Part shown: positions 46,818 through 54,786 of the stretch, piece by piece
How positions within the stretch are numbered: the first letter of the stretch is position 1
Layout of the letters: every line of letters begins with the position of its first letter
Assembly (NCBI GenBank): GCA_965208275.1
Contig: OZ242331.1
Location: forward strand, 4,340,001 to 4,404,000
Direction: 5' to 3'
Length of the DNA stretch: 64,000 bases
DNA from: Bin5 sp022827195
GTDB taxonomy: Bacteria; Chloroflexota; Anaerolineae; Caldilineales; Caldilineaceae
Position numbers and translations under genes: made by a program
Notes under the pieces: generated by a model
The model's database searches: none
The model's input: the letters and a program-made list of their open reading frames with translations, nothing else
What the model was told of the DNA's origin: nothing

Positions 46818-47069
46818 CTACTTCTCCGTTGCGGGGCGCGGGGCGCCAAGCCTGTCGATGTCACGTGTCGCGCGATAGGGTTCCTCCATCCATAAAGCCA
46901 GGAGGGCCGCCCCTTTCAGGATGGACCGTTCCCGCATGGTGGACTCGCCCAAGCGGTAGAGAAAGCGCTCGCAGGCGTAGCGGACGAGGAAGAGTTCAAA
47001 CTCTGCTCCAGCGTTTCTTGCCTTGTTGAGCAGACGCGCCCTGATTGAGGCGGCGGCATTTGAGGTCAT
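46818..47069 (-). pseudogene. Truncated AbiEii nucleotidyltransferase toxin
   Basis: An 83-codon relic of the AbiEii/AbiGii toxin (normally about 280-300 aa). It keeps SILKGAALLALWMEE...RATRDIDRLG, the start of the nucleotidyltransferase core (KG/DxD), then turns into GAPRPATEK and a TAG. The rest of the catalytic domain and the C-terminus are gone; addB starts 3 bp later. It overlaps abiEi by 4 bp. It may survive because its end supplies the addB ribosome site. Confidence 0.8.
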
Positions 47070-47668
47070 AGGATGCCCGTTTGCAGTATCGACTTGAGGC
47101 GGCGCGAGGGTAGAATCTCGAGCGTGCGCGCCAGCGCGGCGATGGTCACCTTTTTGTCCTTTAGCGCCTCTCGCAGAGCCTCCAGCGCGGCCTCTCGCCC
47201 GACAAGGCGTTCGAACCGGAAACAGTCAACCACCGTGCGAGCCGGGGAGGTGATGCGCGCGGGCACCGATTCGAACTTCGTCTCTTCGACGCCATAGGTC
47301 CAGGCTGCGCCGCTAAATCGGAGCAGACGGACGCTTACATTGGTCAGCGCAGGAGGTTTTGCCTTGTGGGGAATGGCGATCCAGACCTGATGTGGGAGTT
47401 GTGTGCCGATACCATATACCTGGAGCGCCGAAAGGAGACATACGATCGAGTTGGGGACGCGGGCGCAAACGGAGGCGACCGAGTAGCGCTCGGTCGGTTC
47501 GGCGGCGGCAAGCCGGTATAGACCCCAGCCGATGCGTTCGACGGTCTGGTTCGCCTCAAGCTGGCGCAGCCTGTGGTAGGGGATTCCCAGGGGCTCCAAT
47601 TGGCTGGGGCGAAAGAAGCTCCCTATACCGGCTTGATGAAGAATCTCCGCGTTGAGTTCAGCGGTCAT
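47066..47668 (-). CDS. abiEi: AbiEi-type antitoxin / transcriptional autoregulator
   Basis: A 200-aa AbiEi family protein: N-terminal winged helix (FFRPSQLEPLGIPYHRLRQLEANQTVERIGWGLYRL) and a C-terminal toxin-handling domain (TSPARTVVDCFRFERLVGREAALEALREAL). AbiEi binds inverted repeats at its own promoter and opposes AbiEii. Here the gene is intact while the toxin is truncated, so its surviving role would be promoter control. First gene of the six-gene minus-strand operon. Confidence 0.88.
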   Translation of the reverse strand: MTAELNAEILHQAGIGSFFRPSQLEPLGIPYHRLRQLEANQTVERIGWGLYRLAAAEPTERYSVASVCARVPNSIVCLLSALQVYGIGTQLPHQVWIAIPHKAKPPALTNVSVRLLRFSGAAWTYGVEETKFESVPARITSPARTVVDCFRFERLVGREAALEALREALKDKKVTIAALARTLEILPSRRLKSILQTGIL

Positions 47669-47701
47669 TGCTTGTCGCCCCCGTCGGCTTTGTGATGGCA
47701 G

Positions 47702-47770
47702 ATGCCGACATTTTACAGGGCCACAGCGCCGCTGTCAATTAAAGTCGGCACTCTGAAGTGCTATGCCGAC
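47702..47770 (-). promoter_or_regulatory. Promoter and operator boxes of the abiEi-addBA-sbcDC operon
   Basis: Minus strand: TTGACA (47733-47738), 17-bp spacer, TAAAAT (47710-47715); leader about 35 nt. Three copies of the 8-mer TGCCGAC core surround it: atgccgac at 47702-47709, gtcggcac at 47744-47751 (inverted) and atgccgac at 47763-47770. The last two form GTCGGCA-N13-TGCCGAC. These are good candidates for AbiEi binding. Confidence 0.65.
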
Positions 47771-47942
47771 CTTTTCTGCTATTGACGGGCAGGAATCACA
47801 GAGCGATTGCCGCGGCATGGGTGAGCCTCTCGGTATTCTCCCTGATGATGCGGTCCGCGGTTTCTGCGCTGTTGATTGACAGAGCGGGGCCATGCACGAA
47901 ACTCTCACCTGTGGAGATTGCCAGCCGCGAACAGAGTCCCGC

Positions 47943-49001
47943 TCAACCGGCTCCGGCGGCGAAGGCCCCCCGCACCGCGATCTTGAAGGCGGTCTTGCCG
48001 TCGAGTTCGTAGTTGCCGTTGAGGGCGTCGAAGCCCTCGCGCACGCGCTCGAGGGGCAGCTCATGGCTGATCACGGCGGCGAAGTCGACGTCGCCGCTCT
48101 CCATGACCGATACGGCGCGGATGAAGTGTTCGTAGCGGCTGCCCCAGACGCCTTCCAGGCGCAGGTTGGGGCGCAGAAAGTGGCGGTTCGGGTTGACCTC
48201 GACCGTACCGACGTCGACGAAGTGGCCGGCCTCGACGAAGACGCCGTCCTGTTTGACCAGCTCGAGCCCTTCGGGGAAGGCGGGCAGGAAGCCGGCGGCC
48301 TCGATGACCACGTCGCCGCCGGCGCGACCGGGCGTCAACCCCAGCACGATCTCCTTGCGCTCGCCGGCGTCGGGCACGGCGCCGATGTCGACCGTCTCGT
48401 GGGCGCCCAGTTTGCGGGCGAGCTCGAGGCGGCCGGCGGGCCCGCCGATGACGATCAGTTTGCCGGCGCCGCTGATCTTGGCCGCGATCATGCACATGAT
48501 GCCGATCGGGCCGGAGCCCTGGATGATGACGGTATCGCCGATCTTGATGTTGGCGCGCAGCGCGGCGTGGACGCCGATCGTAAAGGGCTCGGCGAGCACG
48601 CCGACCTGCGGCGGCTTTTCCGATTTGATCATGCAGCGCATCGGGTCGGTCAGGTAGATGTAGTCGGCGAAGCCGCCGCTGAAGGGCTCATCCGGGCCGC
48701 GCATGCCGTTGGAGATGCCGCTGTTGCGGGGATGGAAGACGACGCGATCGCCCTCTTTGACCGGCGTGCCGAGGTCGTCGGTGGTGACGCCTTTGCCGAG
48801 GGCCGCGATGATGCCGACGTTCTCATGGCCGAGGAGCATCGCCGGCTCGATGCCCTGCTGCCACCAGTGCAGATCGGTGCCGCAGATGCCGGCCAGCTCC
48901 TGCCGCAGCAGGACCGTGCCCGGCGCCGGGTCGGGTACGGGATATTCGGCAACAGTGAAGGTCTGTCCTTCGGCTATGACCGCATGTCCTGTTTGTGTCA
49001 T
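47943..49001 (-). CDS. Zn-dependent MDR dehydrogenase (threonine/polyol type)
   Basis: A 352-aa medium-chain dehydrogenase with AGICGTDLHWW (catalytic Cys ligand), GHENVG (His/Glu) and Rossmann GSGPIGIMCMIAAKISGAG. The loop that holds the four structural-zinc cysteines in classical members has none (HPRNSGISNGMRGPDEP), so only the catalytic zinc is expected. No close gene partners. Substrate unknown; L-threonine, sorbitol or similar are possible. Confidence 0.85.
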   Translation of the reverse strand: MTQTGHAVIAEGQTFTVAEYPVPDPAPGTVLLRQELAGICGTDLHWWQQGIEPAMLLGHENVGIIAALGKGVTTDDLGTPVKEGDRVVFHPRNSGISNGMRGPDEPFSGGFADYIYLTDPMRCMIKSEKPPQVGVLAEPFTIGVHAALRANIKIGDTVIIQGSGPIGIMCMIAAKISGAGKLIVIGGPAGRLELARKLGAHETVDIGAVPDAGERKEIVLGLTPGRAGGDVVIEAAGFLPAFPEGLELVKQDGVFVEAGHFVDVGTVEVNPNRHFLRPNLRLEGVWGSRYEHFIRAVSVMESGDVDFAAVISHELPLERVREGFDALNGNYELDGKTAFKIAVRGAFAAGAG

Positions 49002-49217
49002 GTTTGCCTCCGCTTTATTCTTGACTCGCCAAATGGTCGGTTGTCAACGAACCCGGCAGCGAAAAACCAGAAACTGAAAGCCGAAAACCAGTAGTGATCC
49101 CTTTTGATACCACGATTTCCGGCAAGAGTTGCATCCCGGGATTTCAGACGTCTCACCCTCGAAGCCGAATGTGAAAGCTCCTGGTTTCAATAGGGTCGTT
49201 TTCATTTCCCATACAAT

Positions 49218-49251
49218 TTCCCTTGTGAAACCGATTCCCTTGTGAAACCGA
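49218..49251. repeat. 17-bp tandem duplication
   Basis: ttcccttgtgaaaccga occurs twice head to tail. Just downstream on the minus strand a 19-codon frame MGNENDPIETRSF... has an AAGGGAA ribosome site, possibly the start of a lost gene. Confidence 0.6.
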
Positions 49252-49394
49252 GCGTTTCGACGTTCTCAACCTCACAGAACCACCCTGGTTTGTGCGAGCG
49301 TTGGGCCCAGAATTTGCATGTTTGCGAAGTCGGGATGGCGGCCGTCCGGCTCCTTTGTCTCTTGGGACTGAAATTCTCTCGTTTTGGCGTTCAA

Positions 49395-49442
49395 GGGGGA
49401 CATATGTCCCCCAATGTCCCCCAATGTCGTCCAATGTCGCCC
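49395..49442. repeat. Palindrome followed by 10-bp iterons
   Basis: A perfect 18-bp palindrome GGGGGACATATGTCCCCC (49395-49412) continues into aatgtccccc, aatgtcgtcc and aatgtcgccc units. This is the architecture of a protein-binding iteron site; the owner is unknown. Confidence 0.6.
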
Positions 49443-49529
49443 TATATTTTTTTCCCGAAGGGGGGTGTCCGGCGCCGGGATTGGCGGTATTTTGGGCGAA
49501 TATCGGGCGGAATCCGGCGGTTGGAACTG

Positions 49530-49634
49530 CATGACATCTACAGAGTAGCAGGTTCTTCGTGCTCCTGCAGGAATTCTGCGAAATTGGGTTGGTGGTGTCG
49601 GATGGATAGGCACGATATCTACAGCGTAGCACGG
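49530..49634. repeat. Two copies of an ATCTACAG(A/C)GTAGCA motif
   Basis: catgacatctacagagtagcagg (49530-49552) and cacgatatctacagcgtagcacgg (49611-49634). A third, looser copy (tcatggttatagagtagcagg, 3047-3067) lies upstream of the zinc-knuckle gene. Confidence 0.45.
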
Positions 49635-49812
49635 TCGGAGCTCATTTGCACGCGATTTCGGTTTTTTGGCTAATTTTCGTTGTTCGTCCCTGGTTTTTGA
49701 TAAGGGTCCCATATCCAACGACCTGTTTGCAGAAGAGGGGCAGCCTGGATTGATGGGCGTCCTGCCGGCACGGCCTTTGGGCAGAACATCAGGGTTTCAT
49801 CAGGGAGGCGGC

Positions 49813-50313
49813 CTAGGTACTGAGAGAGATCACGCGCGGCTGGGCGACGCGCACCAGTTCGGCAATGGTCAGGCGCAGCATCGTGCGGTCGTCGCCGCCG
49901 CCGGCGAAGACGTCGCCGGCGGGCAGTGTCTCGATCGAGCTGTCGAGCAGGACCGGCGCGGTGCTGCGGTGGCCGAACGGGGGCACACCGCCGGCGGGAT
50001 AGCCGAGCAGATCGAGGACGACATCGGGCGCGGCCAGCTTGATGCGCTTGATGCCGACGGCGTGAAGGTCGGCCAGCGGCCGCTTCTCGACGCGGCGCTC
50101 GCCGTGGCTGATGACGACGAAGGGCGCGGGCGGCGCGTCGGGTTGCCCCGGCTTCTGCGCGAGGAAGAGCAGCGTCTTGAGAATGCGCTCCGGCTGCACG
50201 CCCAGGGCCGCGGCCGCGGCCGGCACGGTCGGCGTGTCGCCTATATCGCGCAGGAGTTCGGCTTCGATCCCGTTCTCTTCGATATAGCGTTGCAGATCGT
50301 CGGGTGTGCGCAT
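49813..50313 (-). CDS. YbaK/ProX-type aminoacyl-tRNA deacylase
   Basis: A 166-aa single-domain editing protein that hydrolyses mischarged tRNA (Cys- or Ala-tRNA(Pro)). The family pattern includes TVPAAAAALGVQPERILKTLLF, the VVISHGERRVEKRPLADL strand (lysine for substrate binding), GYPAGGVPPFGHR (GxxxGGxxPxG loop) and a final VFAGGGDDRTMLRLT. Complete. It stands alone on the minus strand. Confidence 0.92.
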   Translation of the reverse strand: MRTPDDLQRYIEENGIEAELLRDIGDTPTVPAAAAALGVQPERILKTLLFLAQKPGQPDAPPAPFVVISHGERRVEKRPLADLHAVGIKRIKLAAPDVVLDLLGYPAGGVPPFGHRSTAPVLLDSSIETLPAGDVFAGGGDDRTMLRLTIAELVRVAQPRVISLST

Positions 50314-50640
50314 GGGCGTTCCTGTCGGTTTTGCGGTGCGGGGCAGGCTGTTGCCCGGGCGCTGGGGGCGCAGCCGGGGCCGCGGCGGATCGATGCCCGC
50401 AATCTACCAGCAGACCAGAGGTCGCGCAAACGGGGCGGGCTGCGACGGCTGGAAAGCGGTAGCCGCGCGCGGGGCCGCCGCCGCCGGTTTTCCGTTGGAA
50501 ATCGGCCGTTGGAAACCGGCCGCCGCGGGCCTGCCGGTATTGGCCTGCAGGTGGCGCGCGAATTCCCGTTATGATAGCATATTCCGGAGGAGGTGAGTTG
50601 GGCGTCGCGCCCCACAGCGGCGTACGAACCGGACCTGGAT
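50314..50640. other. Intergenic stretch before the aminotransferase
   Basis: Contains a degenerate repeat ggttttccgttggaaatcggccgttggaaaccggcc (50480-50520). A GGAGGAG (50586-50592) abuts a GTG at 50593 that is in frame with the aminotransferase. Confidence 0.35.
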
Positions 50641-51819
50641 ATGCCGACAACATCGATTCATGGGACACCGGACTACGCCGAGCTGGATGCGTTGGGGCTG
50701 GACCCGTCCGAGGTCGTCTATTTTTCGTCCAACATCAATCCTTACGGGCCGCCGCCGTCGGTGGTCGAGGCGGTGCAGGCGGAGATCAGCCGCTCCTTTC
50801 TGGCCCGCTACCCCGACAGTCGCAGCCAGCGGCTGCGCGAGAGGATCGGCGCCTACCACGGCCTGCCGCCGGGCGCGGTGCTGGTCGGGAACGGCACGGC
50901 CGACCTGATCTGGCTGCTGGCGCACGCCTACGGTAACAACCGCAACGCGGCCATTCTCTCGCCCACGTTCAGCGAATACGCCGACGGCGTCATCATGGCC
51001 GGCGGCCATCCGGTCTACTTTCCGCTGCCCGGCTGGCAGCGTATTTACGACCCCTCCGCTTCGCGCCGCCGGGTAGGCGCGGCGGGCGGATTCGGCAACC
51101 GTTTCGCGCCGGCCGGTACGACGGTCGAGCAGACGCGCAAGGCGCTCGAAGCGGCTGCGCCCTGGCTCGTCTTCATCTGCAACCCCAACAATCCGACCGG
51201 AGAGTATCTGACGCCGGGTGAGCTGCGCTATCTGTGGGAGGGCGCGCCGGATGCGCTGTGGATCGTGGACGAGGCCTACGCCGAGTTCACGGAGGACCCG
51301 TGGAGCGCGGCGCAGTGGGTGATGTCGGCCACGAATGGGCGGCCCGCGCGCGGGCCGGGCTGGATCGTGCTGCGCTCGATGACGAAGGATTTTTCTCTGG
51401 GCGGGCTGCGGCTCGGCTATCTGCTGGCGGCGCCGTCGACTATCGAACGGCTGCAGGACGTGCAGCCGCCGTGGAGCGTCAACGGTGTGGCGCAGTTGGC
51501 CGGCCTGGTTGCGCTGGACGAGCTGACCTGGCGCGAGGAGACGACGGCGCGGCTGCGCGAGGAGACGCGGGCGCTGCAGGCGAGCCTGCGCGCGTGCGGC
51601 TACGCGCCGCTGCCGACGACGGTCAGCTACTTTCTGCTGCCGGTGGGGAACGCCCAGGCGATGCGCGACCGGCTGGTGGCGGAGCGCATGTTCGTGCGCG
51701 ACTGCACCTCGTTCGGTCTGCCCGATCATATACGCATCGCGTCGCGGCCGCCGGAGGAGAACGCGCGTCTGCTCGAGGTGATGGCGGAGTTTGCGCGGCT
51801 GCCGGGGGGCGGTTTTTAG
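50641..51819 (+). CDS. CobD/HisC-like PLP aminotransferase
   Basis: A 392-aa fold-type I aminotransferase. HGTPDYAELDALGLDP and FSSNINPYGPP at the N-terminus are typical of CobD (threonine-phosphate decarboxylase) and HisC-like proteins; NPNNPTG (181-187), DEAY (210-213) and SMTKDFSLGGLRLGY with Lys-249 bind PLP. ATG 50641 gives the usual N-terminus; the GTG at 50593 has its Shine-Dalgarno too close (0-2 bp). There are no cobalamin or histidine genes nearby to decide the function. Confidence 0.8.
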   Translation: MPTTSIHGTPDYAELDALGLDPSEVVYFSSNINPYGPPPSVVEAVQAEISRSFLARYPDSRSQRLRERIGAYHGLPPGAVLVGNGTADLIWLLAHAYGNNRNAAILSPTFSEYADGVIMAGGHPVYFPLPGWQRIYDPSASRRRVGAAGGFGNRFAPAGTTVEQTRKALEAAAPWLVFICNPNNPTGEYLTPGELRYLWEGAPDALWIVDEAYAEFTEDPWSAAQWVMSATNGRPARGPGWIVLRSMTKDFSLGGLRLGYLLAAPSTIERLQDVQPPWSVNGVAQLAGLVALDELTWREETTARLREETRALQASLRACGYAPLPTTVSYFLLPVGNAQAMRDRLVAERMFVRDCTSFGLPDHIRIASRPPEENARLLEVMAEFARLPGGGF

Positions 51820-52202
51820 TCTTTAGTTTTTGGTTTCTAGTTTCTAGTTTTTAGTGGTCAGTGGCCAGTGGCCAGAAAGTGCAGGGGGACGGTGGTCGCC
51901 GGTCGGGCGCGCGATCGGCTGGCGATGTGTACGCACGGTAGCATCGTGTCCGCGACGCGTTGGCGGCGAGCTGGAATCGCGCACGCACGGCGGCATCATC
52001 TCCTGGTCGCTGACACGTCAGCTGGGGACGCGCAGGCACGGTGGCATAGCTAAGGGGGGCGTTGCGGGGGGAGTCCCCCCGCACAAGGGAGGGCCGGAAC
52101 GGCCCGACCGTTCAACGGCAGTGGCCAGGGACTGTCGAAACTTGGAACTCGAAACGTCGAAACTCGAACGGCGGCAACCGGCCACTGACAACTGACAACT
52201 GA
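51820..52202. repeat. Mosaic of AT-rich and GC-rich heptamer arrays and a 50-bp repeat
   Basis: 51820-51866 is a run of 7-mers (TTTAGTC, TTTAGTT, TTTGGTT, TCTAGTT, TTTAGTG, GTCAGTG, GCCAGTG). 51925-52047 has three copies, about 52 bp apart, of (c)gcacgcacggcggcat-like sequence. 52112-52174 is the second copy of the 18219-18280 element. No gene. Confidence 0.6.
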
Positions 52203-52402
52203 CAACTGACCACTGGCAACCGACCACCGGCAACTGACCACTGGCAACCGACCACCGGCAACTGACCACTGGCAACCGACCACCGGCAACTGACCACTGG
52301 CAACCGACCACCGGCAACTGACCACTGGCAACCGACCACCGGCAACTGACCACCGGCAACCGGCAACTGACCACCGGCAACCGGCAACTGACCACTATCC
52401 AC
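52203..52402. repeat. 28-bp tandem array made of four heptamers
   Basis: The unit caactgaccactggcaaccgaccaccgg occurs five times without change (52203-52342). It is then followed by half units to about 52402, seven bases before the ATG of the HAD gene. There are no unique spacers. Confidence 0.9.
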
Positions 52403-52409
52403 TGCCGTT

Positions 52410-53231
52410 ATGCTTGAAGCGATCACGTTTGATTTTTGGGATACGATAGCGATCGACGATTCGGACGAGCCGAAGCGGCGCGCGCTGGGGCTGCCGAGCA
52501 AGGCGGACGCCCGGATCGAGCTTTTTGCCAGCCACGTGACGCAGCGGCATCCGCAGATCGCGCATGAGCAGGCGGTGCGGGCGTACCGGCACGCGCATCA
52601 GAATTTTCAGCAGGCGTGGCACGAGGAGCAGCGGACGCCGGGCATGGCGGTGCGCATGTACGATGCCTACGAGTTCCTGGGGCTGCGGCCGGGGCCGGGG
52701 CGGTTTGCGCAGCTGATGCGGGAGGTGGATGCGCTGGTGCGCGAAATCGAGACGATGGAGGTGCGCATCCAGCCGGACTTCACGCCGGGCGTGCATGCGG
52801 CGCTCGAGGAGCTTTCGCTGCATTACAAGCTGGGCATCATTTCGGACACGATCCACACGACGGGCCGCGGGCTGCGCTATCTGCTGCAGCGGCAGGGCCT
52901 GCTGCGCTATTTCAACTACATGCTCTTTTCCGACGAGATCGGCGCGTCCAAGCCGGAATCGGCGGTCTTCCGCCAGGCTGCGCTCGGCCTGGGTGCGGCG
53001 CCGCACCAGATCGTACACATCGGCGACCGCGAGAGCAACGACGTGGCCGGTCCGCTCTCGATCGGCATGAACGCGATCCTCTTCACCGGCGTCAAGGACC
53101 GCGGCAGCGCGTCGACGCAGGCCAATGCGGTCTGCGGCACCTTCTCAGCGCTGCCCGGGACGGTGCGCCGCCTCTCCGCCACAATCAGACCACCTGCCGG
53201 CCCCGGGTCCGAATCGTGGAGCCCTCGCTGA
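52410..53231 (+). CDS. HAD-superfamily phosphatase
   Basis: A 273-aa haloacid dehalogenase-like hydrolase: nucleophile motif ITFDFWDTI (Asp-8), GIISDT (motif II Thr/Ser), SKPESAVFRQAA (motif III Lys) and VHIGDRESNDVAG (motif IV). The second Asp of DxD is Trp (DFW), as in a recognised DFW(G/D)T subgroup. The ATG directly follows the 28-bp repeat array, so there is no Shine-Dalgarno site. The last 16 bp overlap the next gene. The substrate is unknown. Confidence 0.85.
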   Translation: MLEAITFDFWDTIAIDDSDEPKRRALGLPSKADARIELFASHVTQRHPQIAHEQAVRAYRHAHQNFQQAWHEEQRTPGMAVRMYDAYEFLGLRPGPGRFAQLMREVDALVREIETMEVRIQPDFTPGVHAALEELSLHYKLGIISDTIHTTGRGLRYLLQRQGLLRYFNYMLFSDEIGASKPESAVFRQAALGLGAAPHQIVHIGDRESNDVAGPLSIGMNAILFTGVKDRGSASTQANAVCGTFSALPGTVRRLSATIRPPAGPGSESWSPR

Positions 53232-54535
53232 ACAGGAGATACGAAGCGCTGGCCGCGACGTTTGCCGGCCATTTTCCCGCGCAGCTGGCGGGCCCGCGCA
53301 CGGTCGGTCGCGAGGCTGAGTTCCCCGTCGTGGACGGGAGCGGCCGCGCGGCCGACGTCGCGCAGCTGTGGTCCCTGCTGCAGATGGCGCCGGGCGATGT
53401 TCTGAAGGTCAAACGCGACGCGGTCAACAGCGAGCTGGTGGTCGGTCTCGACGGCAGCTCGTACAGCTATGCGCTGGAGGTGGGGCGGGGCACGATCGAG
53501 CTGAATGTCGGCCCGAGCGACACGCTTTTCGGGCTCGAAGAGCGCTTTCGCGCGGGGCTGGCGCGGCTGGTGCAGGCGGCGGACCTGCTGGGCTGGCGGG
53601 TGCTGGGATACGGTGTGCAGCCGCTGACGCGGGCGGCGCGTGCGGTGCTCTCGCCCAAGCAGCGCTACGCGGCGCTGGCCGACATCATGGGCGATGACTG
53701 GGTGTGGTACACGGTGACGGCGAGCGACCAGCTGCACGTCGACGTCGCCCGCGGCGAGGCGGTGGCGGTGCTCAATTTCGCCAATCTGATGGCGCCGGTG
53801 GTGGTGGCCCTGTGCGCGAATTCGCCGGTTGTCGCCGGCGCGTTGACGGGCAGCTGTTCGAGCCGCGAGGCGCGCATGGTCGATGCCGTGCACGGGCAGC
53901 GGCACGGGATGATCGCGCGGCCGTACGTCGATTTTACCGATTTCGTTGCGCGGCTGAGCGGGATGCGGTCGCTGCTGCGGCGCGAGGGGGTGCGGCTGCT
54001 GCCGGACGGGCGGCTTTTCGACGAGGTGCTGCGGGCGGATTTTGGCGCGGGGGATGGGCTTGCCCCCGGCTGTTTCGACGCTTTTCTGCTGCACGATCAC
54101 TATGTGTGGCACAGTGCGCGTTTGCGCAGCGCGTATGGGACGGTGGAGCTGCGGCCGGCGTGTCAGCAGCCGCCGCATGAGGCGATGGCGGCGGCTGCGC
54201 TCTACCTGGGGCTGGTGGAGGGGCGGGCGGAGATCACGGACTACGTGCAGGGCGCGCTGTCGCTGGCGGGATACTGGGAAGGCATGATGGAGTACCACCG
54301 CGCGGCGGTGCGCGACGGGCTGGCCGCGGAGGAGCCGGTGGCAGGATTTTTGGCGGAGGTACTGACGCTGGCGGAGAAGGCGCTGGTGCGGCGGGGGCAG
54401 GGTGAGGAGCGGATGCTGGCGCCGTTGTGGGGGCGGTTGGAGCGGGGGGAGAATCCGGCGCAGCGGTTGGCGCGGGTGTTTGGGGCGGAGGGTGTGGCAG
54501 GGTTGGTGCGGGTTTGTGGGGTGGGTTTGGAGTGA
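53216..54535 (+). CDS. GCS2-type glutamate-cysteine ligase-like enzyme
   Basis: A 439-aa ATP-dependent carboxylate-amine ligase of the GCS2 family (PF04107; glutathione- or ergothioneine-type). GREAEFPVVDGSG near residue 30 is the family start, with YALEVGRGTIELN, DQLHVDVARGEAVAVLNFANLMAP and a final YGTVELRPACQQP segment with the active-site Arg. The GTG at 53216 is the only suitable start: it overlaps the HAD gene and begins EPSLNRRYEAL. Its 3' third is duplicated twice further along (57503-57918 and 58258-58373). Confidence 0.82.
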   Translation: MEPSLNRRYEALAATFAGHFPAQLAGPRTVGREAEFPVVDGSGRAADVAQLWSLLQMAPGDVLKVKRDAVNSELVVGLDGSSYSYALEVGRGTIELNVGPSDTLFGLEERFRAGLARLVQAADLLGWRVLGYGVQPLTRAARAVLSPKQRYAALADIMGDDWVWYTVTASDQLHVDVARGEAVAVLNFANLMAPVVVALCANSPVVAGALTGSCSSREARMVDAVHGQRHGMIARPYVDFTDFVARLSGMRSLLRREGVRLLPDGRLFDEVLRADFGAGDGLAPGCFDAFLLHDHYVWHSARLRSAYGTVELRPACQQPPHEAMAAAALYLGLVEGRAEITDYVQGALSLAGYWEGMMEYHRAAVRDGLAAEEPVAGFLAEVLTLAEKALVRRGQGEERMLAPLWGRLERGENPAQRLARVFGAEGVAGLVRVCGVGLE

Positions 54536-54555
54536 GAGGGGGGCTGGGCTTTCGC

Positions 54556-54786
54556 TTACTGGCTGGAAGGCGGCACCTCCCGCTCTTCCAGCCTGCATGC
54601 TGCATACGCCAAGGACTGGTCGATATCTTCTTGCTCAAGATAGGGGTAGGCTGCCAGGATCTCTTCGGCTGTCCGGCCGGCCGCCAGGAGACCTATGACG
54701 GTTGCGACCGTCACGCGCAGGCCCCGAATGCAAGCTTTGCCGCCCATGACGGCGGGGTCGAATGTGATGCGCGGGAATGCTTCCAT
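54556..54786 (-). CDS. DUF433 antitoxin-like protein (copy 1)
   Basis: A 76-aa DUF433 protein: ITFDPAVMGGKACIRGLRVTVATVIGLLAAGRTAEEILAAYPYLEQEDI, the compact wHTH-like fold of small antitoxins. DUF433 usually precedes a DUF5615 PIN-like toxin gene, but the GCS2 gene follows tail to tail instead, so this copy is an orphan. Two near -10 boxes (TACAAT in the repeats at 54844-54868) lie upstream. Confidence 0.85.
   Translation of the reverse strand: MEAFPRITFDPAVMGGKACIRGLRVTVATVIGLLAAGRTAEEILAAYPYLEQEDIDQSLAYAACRLEEREVPPSSQ

Larger units (their letters stand above)
49002..49812. other. 811-bp non-coding stretch with several repeats
   Basis: No credible gene, though the minus strand has two overlapping open frames without homology. 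It holds a heptamer-like patch (about 49060-49090), a 17-bp tandem repeat, an 18-bp palindrome with iteron-like units and two CTGCTAC motifs (listed separately). Confidence 0.45.

Noticed and set aside
49153..49718. Two overlapping minus-strand frames
   Set aside because: They are built from the 17-bp and 10-bp repeats and have no domain or stable start.
52203..52402. Possible CRISPR array
   Set aside because: Units are contiguous 28-mers without unique spacers, built from 7-mers, and no cas genes are near.
52616..53215. Longer start for the GCS2 ligase
   Set aside because: The added 200 codons lie out of frame inside the HAD gene and are low-complexity; the family N-terminus starts near 53216.
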